Source: Prorocentrum cordatum (lineage: Eukaryota > Sar > Dinophyceae > Prorocentrales > Prorocentraceae). From it: a DNA stretch of 41,000 nucleotides. Below, in pieces: positions 39,881-41,000 of this stretch. The stretch is taken from the NCBI GenBank assembly GCA_963575745.1, contig CAUYUJ010015012.1, forward strand, positions 143,932 to 184,931, read 5' to 3'. The notes beneath the pieces were generated by a model. That model ran no database searches, was not told where the DNA came from, and saw only the letters and a list, made by a program, of their open reading frames with translations. A program made the translations under genes and the position numbers. Positions within the stretch are counted from its first letter, which is position 1. Every line of letters starts with the position of its first letter.

Positions 39881-40508
39881 CACGGAGTTCTAACATATCA
39901 TGTTGGAGCTCCCACGGAGCTCTAACATACGATGGTAGAGCTCCATTGGGGCTCTACCATAATCTAATATGCTATGTTAGAGCTCCACTGGAGCTCTAAC
40001 ATGCGACGTTAGAGCTCCGAAGGAGCTCTAATATGCTAATATCATCGAACGTGCTATGTTAGAGTTCCGTTGGAGCTCTAACGTGCAATGTTAGAGCTCC
40101 CTGGGAGGTCGAACATGCAAGGTTAGAGGTGCCAGGGAGTTCCCTGGGAGCTCTTACATCACATGTTTCAGCCCCCAGGGAGCTATATATCACATGACAT
40201 GTTAGAGGTCCCACGGAGTTCTAACATACGATGTTAGAACTCCCAAGAAGCTCCAACATACTCTAACTTGCTATGTTACCAGCATGTTTGAGTTGCCTCC
40301 CATACTCGATGGGACCTCTAACGTAGCATGTTAGAGCCCCCAGGGAGCTATATATAACATGATATGTTAGAGGTCCCGCGGAGTTCTAACATACGGCGTT
40401 AAAACTCCCAAGGAGCTCCAACATACTCTAACTTGCTATGTTAACAGCATGTTGGAGCTGCCTCCCATACTCGATGGGAGCTCTAACGTAGCATGTTAAA
40501 GCTCCCAT
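39881..40508. repeat. Palindromic GAGCTCTAACATG array 3 with 165-bp higher-order repeat
   Basis: Roughly fifteen foldback units of the form TTAGAGCTCC-nnn-GGAGCTCTAA. From 40,171 the array is organised as two copies of a 165-base composite unit: GCCCCCAGGGAGCTATATAT recurs at 40,336, and CCTCCCATACTCGATGGGA recurs at about the same offset. Confidence 0.9.
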
Positions 40509-40905
40509 CGAGCCGTCCCCCCCGCCGTCGTCGTCGTCGTCGTCGTCGTCGTCCCATTGGGGACGTCCGCATGCCGTCCCCCCGCCATCGTCGTCGTCGT
40601 CGTGATGATGATGATGGTGATGATGGTGGTGATGATGGTAATGGATGATGGTGATGATGGTGATGGAGATGATGTTGGTTGTCTATATGCGATCGGATAG
40701 TTTGCATTCGAAATTATCATTCTCATCTTCATAAGCATCGTCATCATCACAATCATAAGAACAGGACATCGTCATACTCACAATCAAAAAAAACATCAAA
40801 CAACAGGAAAGACCATAATCACATCGAAAACAAATCAAAAACATCAGCCTAAACCAGCCCTAATCCCAGCCAGTCGAGGGGACCGCTTCCGACGAGGAGG
40901 CCGGG
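40509..40905. repeat. GTC and ATG trinucleotide tracts, then AT-rich DNA
   Basis: Two copies of CCGTCCCCCCGCC followed by (GTC)n or (ATC/GTC)n, then GATGATGGTG repeats to about 40,680. A-rich unique sequence (about 40,780-40,860) follows. No gene seen. Confidence 0.85.
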
Positions 40906-41000
40906 AGCTTTAACGTGCCATGATCGAGCTCCCACGGGGCTCTGACATACAATGTGAGAGGTCCCAGTGAGCTCTAACATACTCTAACATGCGATGTTAG
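40906..41000. repeat. Palindromic GAGCTCTAACATG array 4 (runs off the window)
   Basis: Same unit family (GAGCTCCCACGGGGCTCTGACATAC, AGGTCCCAGTGAGCTCTAACATAC), continuing past the right edge. Confidence 0.85.

Noticed and set aside
1-41000. tRNA, rRNA or snRNA genes
   Set aside because: No cloverleaf with conserved T-loop, no rRNA core sequence and no snRNA signature was noticed. A covariance-model scan would be decisive.

Overview
The window looks like nuclear DNA of a dinoflagellate. Three ORFs in the right half each carry a degenerate copy of the dinoflagellate spliced-leader sequence 3 to 28 bases before their first ATG. The coding DNA of the left half is extremely GC-rich, simple repeats and foldback sequences are everywhere, and there is no compact operon structure. 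The species cannot be named from sequence alone.

Left half (1-22,885): a very large Helitron-type rolling-circle transposon. One long coding path on the + strand runs from about 5.6 kb to 22,885. In order it holds an acidic leader, a possible papain/Josephin-like cysteine protease region, four ~60-residue repeats like the helicase-associated (HA) domain, a zinc-finger region, a DUF6570-like domain, the Helitron N-terminal domain with the HUH nuclease motif and a two-tyrosine motif, a Pif1-family helicase, and finally a ubiquitin-specific protease (USP, peptidase family C19). The path is broken by four single-base-type frame changes (about 9,846, 11,090, 14,459 and 20,002) and one in-frame TAG (17,274). 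Positions 1-2,953 are an inverted, nearly identical partial copy of the helicase-USP part. In that copy the last frameshift is absent, so helicase and USP read as one protein.

Between the two inverted copies lie hairpin-rich DNA (3.0-3.6 kb), a GA array, a CA array and a second stem-loop cluster (4.54-4.78 kb). Direct repeats containing 93-bp hairpin units lie at 4.84-5.6 kb and again at 26.2-28.0 kb, on either side of the Helitron coding region.

Middle (22.9-29.3 kb): no convincing gene. It holds a TGTGTGTC microsatellite with four GC-rich foldback units, GT-rich DNA, the right-hand direct repeat, a degenerate minisatellite, CTC runs and a ~1-kb array of 26-bp monomers in 52-bp dimers.

Right half (29.3-41.0 kb): less GC-rich, with short gene-like units. 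These are a broken zinc-finger gene of probable transposon origin, an ORF with an S24/S26-peptidase-like C-terminal region, an ORF with a GIY-YIG-like C-terminus, and two small unrecognised genes split by single in-frame stops. Between them are four arrays of short palindromes built on TTAGAGCTCC / GGAGCTCTAA. The leader relics suggest that several of these genes are retroposed copies of trans-spliced mRNAs. No tRNA, rRNA, CRISPR array or bacterial-type regulatory site was seen.
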